Of a stretch of DNA of 64,000 nucleotides, positions 63,278-64,000 are shown in pieces; position 1 is the first letter of the stretch, and each line of letters begins with the position of its first letter. The notes below the pieces were generated by a model. The model was not told where the DNA came from. It made no database searches and saw only the letters and a program-made list of their open reading frames with translations. The DNA lies in NCBI RefSeq assembly GCF_023674425.1, contig NZ_CP098401.1, positions 2,463,501 through 2,527,500 of the forward strand. The letters run 5' to 3'. Origin of the DNA: Sphingomonas donggukensis (lineage in GTDB: Bacteria; Pseudomonadota; Alphaproteobacteria; Sphingomonadales; Sphingomonadaceae). A program made the position numbers and the translations under genes.

Positions 63278-64000
63278 ATGGACCGTATTCTCATCCGCGG
63301 CGGCAACGCTTTGAAGGGCCGCATCGCGATTTCGGGCGCGAAGAATTCCGCGCTGACGCTGATGCCGTGCGCGCTGCTGACCGACGAGCCGCTGACGCTC
63401 AGGAACCTGCCGCGGCTGGCCGACGTCGACGGCTTCGGGCATCTGCTGAACCAGTTGGGCGCGTCGACCGCGATCGAGGGTACGCGTCCTGAAGATTTCG
63501 GGCGGGTGATGACGGTGCGCGCGGGGCGCCTGACCTCGACCGAGGCGCCGTACGATATCGTCCGCAAGATGCGCGCGTCGATCCTGGTGCTGGGGCCGAT
63601 CCTGGCGCGGATGGGTGAGGCGCGGGTGTCGCTGCCCGGCGGCTGCGCGATCGGCAACCGCCCGATCGACCTGCATCTGAAAGTGCTGGAGGCGCTGGGC
63701 GCCGAGCTCGAGATGACCGCGGGGTACGTCAAGGCGACGGCACCGACGACGAACGGCGTGCGGCGGCTGCCGGGCGGGCATTACCGCTTTCCGGTGGTGT
63801 CGGTCGGCGCGACCGAGAATGCGCTGATGGCCGCGGCGACCGCAGGCGGCACCAGCGTGCTGGAAAATGCCGCGCGCGAGCCGGAAATCGTCGACCTGTG
63901 CCGCCTGCTGGTGGCGATGGGCGCGTCGATCGACGGCATCGGCACGGAAACGCTGACGATCGAGGGGCGCGATCGGCTGCACGGCGCGACCTATGCGGTG
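63278..64000 (+). CDS. murA: UDP-N-acetylglucosamine 1-carboxyvinyltransferase (3' end missing)
   Basis: The first 241 codons are in the window; the rest continues beyond 64000. [20 protein letters not shown], the [15 protein letters not shown] stretch with the Lys-Asn pair of the active site, the catalytic Cys loop [16 protein letters not shown], and [11 protein letters not shown] all identify MurA, first committed step of peptidoglycan synthesis and the fosfomycin target. Cys at the expected place means it should be sensitive. It is divergent from the Crp/Fnr gene. Confidence 0.96.
   Translation, partial: MDRILIRGGNALKGRIAISGAKNSALTLMPCALLTDEPLTLRNLPRLADVDGFGHLLNQLGASTAIEGTRPEDFGRVMTVRAGRLTSTEAPYDIVRKMRASILVLGPILARMGEARVSLPGGCAIGNRPIDLHLKVLEALGAELEMTAGYVKATAPTTNGVRRLPGGHYRFPVVSVGATENALMAAATAGGTSVLENAAREPEIVDLCRLLVAMGASIDGIGTETLTIEGRDRLHGATYAV

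Overview
The window is a GC-rich (about two thirds G+C by eye) chromosomal segment of an alphaproteobacterium, most likely a sphingomonad (Sphingomonas or a close relative). The assignment rests on several things seen together: a DUF1153/SciP-type cell-cycle regulator, a LexA box of the alphaproteobacterial form (GTTC-N7-GTTC), an archaeal-type ProS, glycine decarboxylase split into two subunits, and several families of short palindromic intergenic repeats. Nearly all of it is single-copy housekeeping DNA. No transposase, integrase, prophage or CRISPR array was found.

Layout. 1-6230: the end of parA and all of parB (chromosome partitioning, so the origin may be near), facing a leuS-lptE-holA operon and a DUF3576 lipoprotein. 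6444-11415: a putative outer-membrane protein, a thiE-like gene divergent from a YggS-family gene, a HAD phosphatase, and an xth-ribA-ydcF-like operon. 11661-17708: ftsK-lolA, a UbiH-family hydroxylase, a BaiN/YhiN-type flavoprotein and a thioesterase. 17708-21096: proS, then a solitary Cas5d-like gene with a LexA box directly in front of it, a possible 53-codon gene and an EamA transporter. 21118-27471: the gcvT-gcvH-gcvPA-gcvPB operon behind a tandem glycine riboswitch, then pgi. 27549-32525: lepB-rnc-era, then pdxH, a cation-diffusion exporter and a PhzF-like enzyme, mostly with overlapping stop and start codons. 32652-35784: mnmA, sciP, a GlsB-type membrane protein and a SIMPL-domain protein. 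36098-41973: an RND efflux pair and a DUF445 protein. 42051-46375: a HAD-IB phosphatase divergent from a complete Mla-type lipid transport operon (MlaE with a fused STAS domain, MlaF, MlaD, auxiliary lipoprotein). 46641-48270: a cyclophilin, tRNA-Ser(GGA) and a lipoprotein.

48588-55127 is one 2179-codon gene for a secreted serralysin-like zinc metalloprotease with many RTX calcium-binding repeats. It is followed by a Cys-cluster (YkgJ-like) protein. Opposite lies a two-gene cassette: a 50-codon peptide that looks like a lasso-type RiPP precursor and an asparagine-synthetase-like macrocyclase, with no protease, RRE or exporter gene nearby. The window closes with lnt-metK (a SahR-like palindrome between them), a glyoxalase-fold protein, a PHA-system protein, a Crp/Fnr regulator and the first 241 codons of murA.

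The two most unusual loci are the solitary Cas5d-like gene under apparent SOS control (19291-19875) and the minimal precursor/cyclase RiPP cassette (56102-58236). Next are the large RTX protease with an unexpected cysteine motif and the glycine riboswitch whose second aptamer carries two copies of a palindromic repeat as stem extensions.
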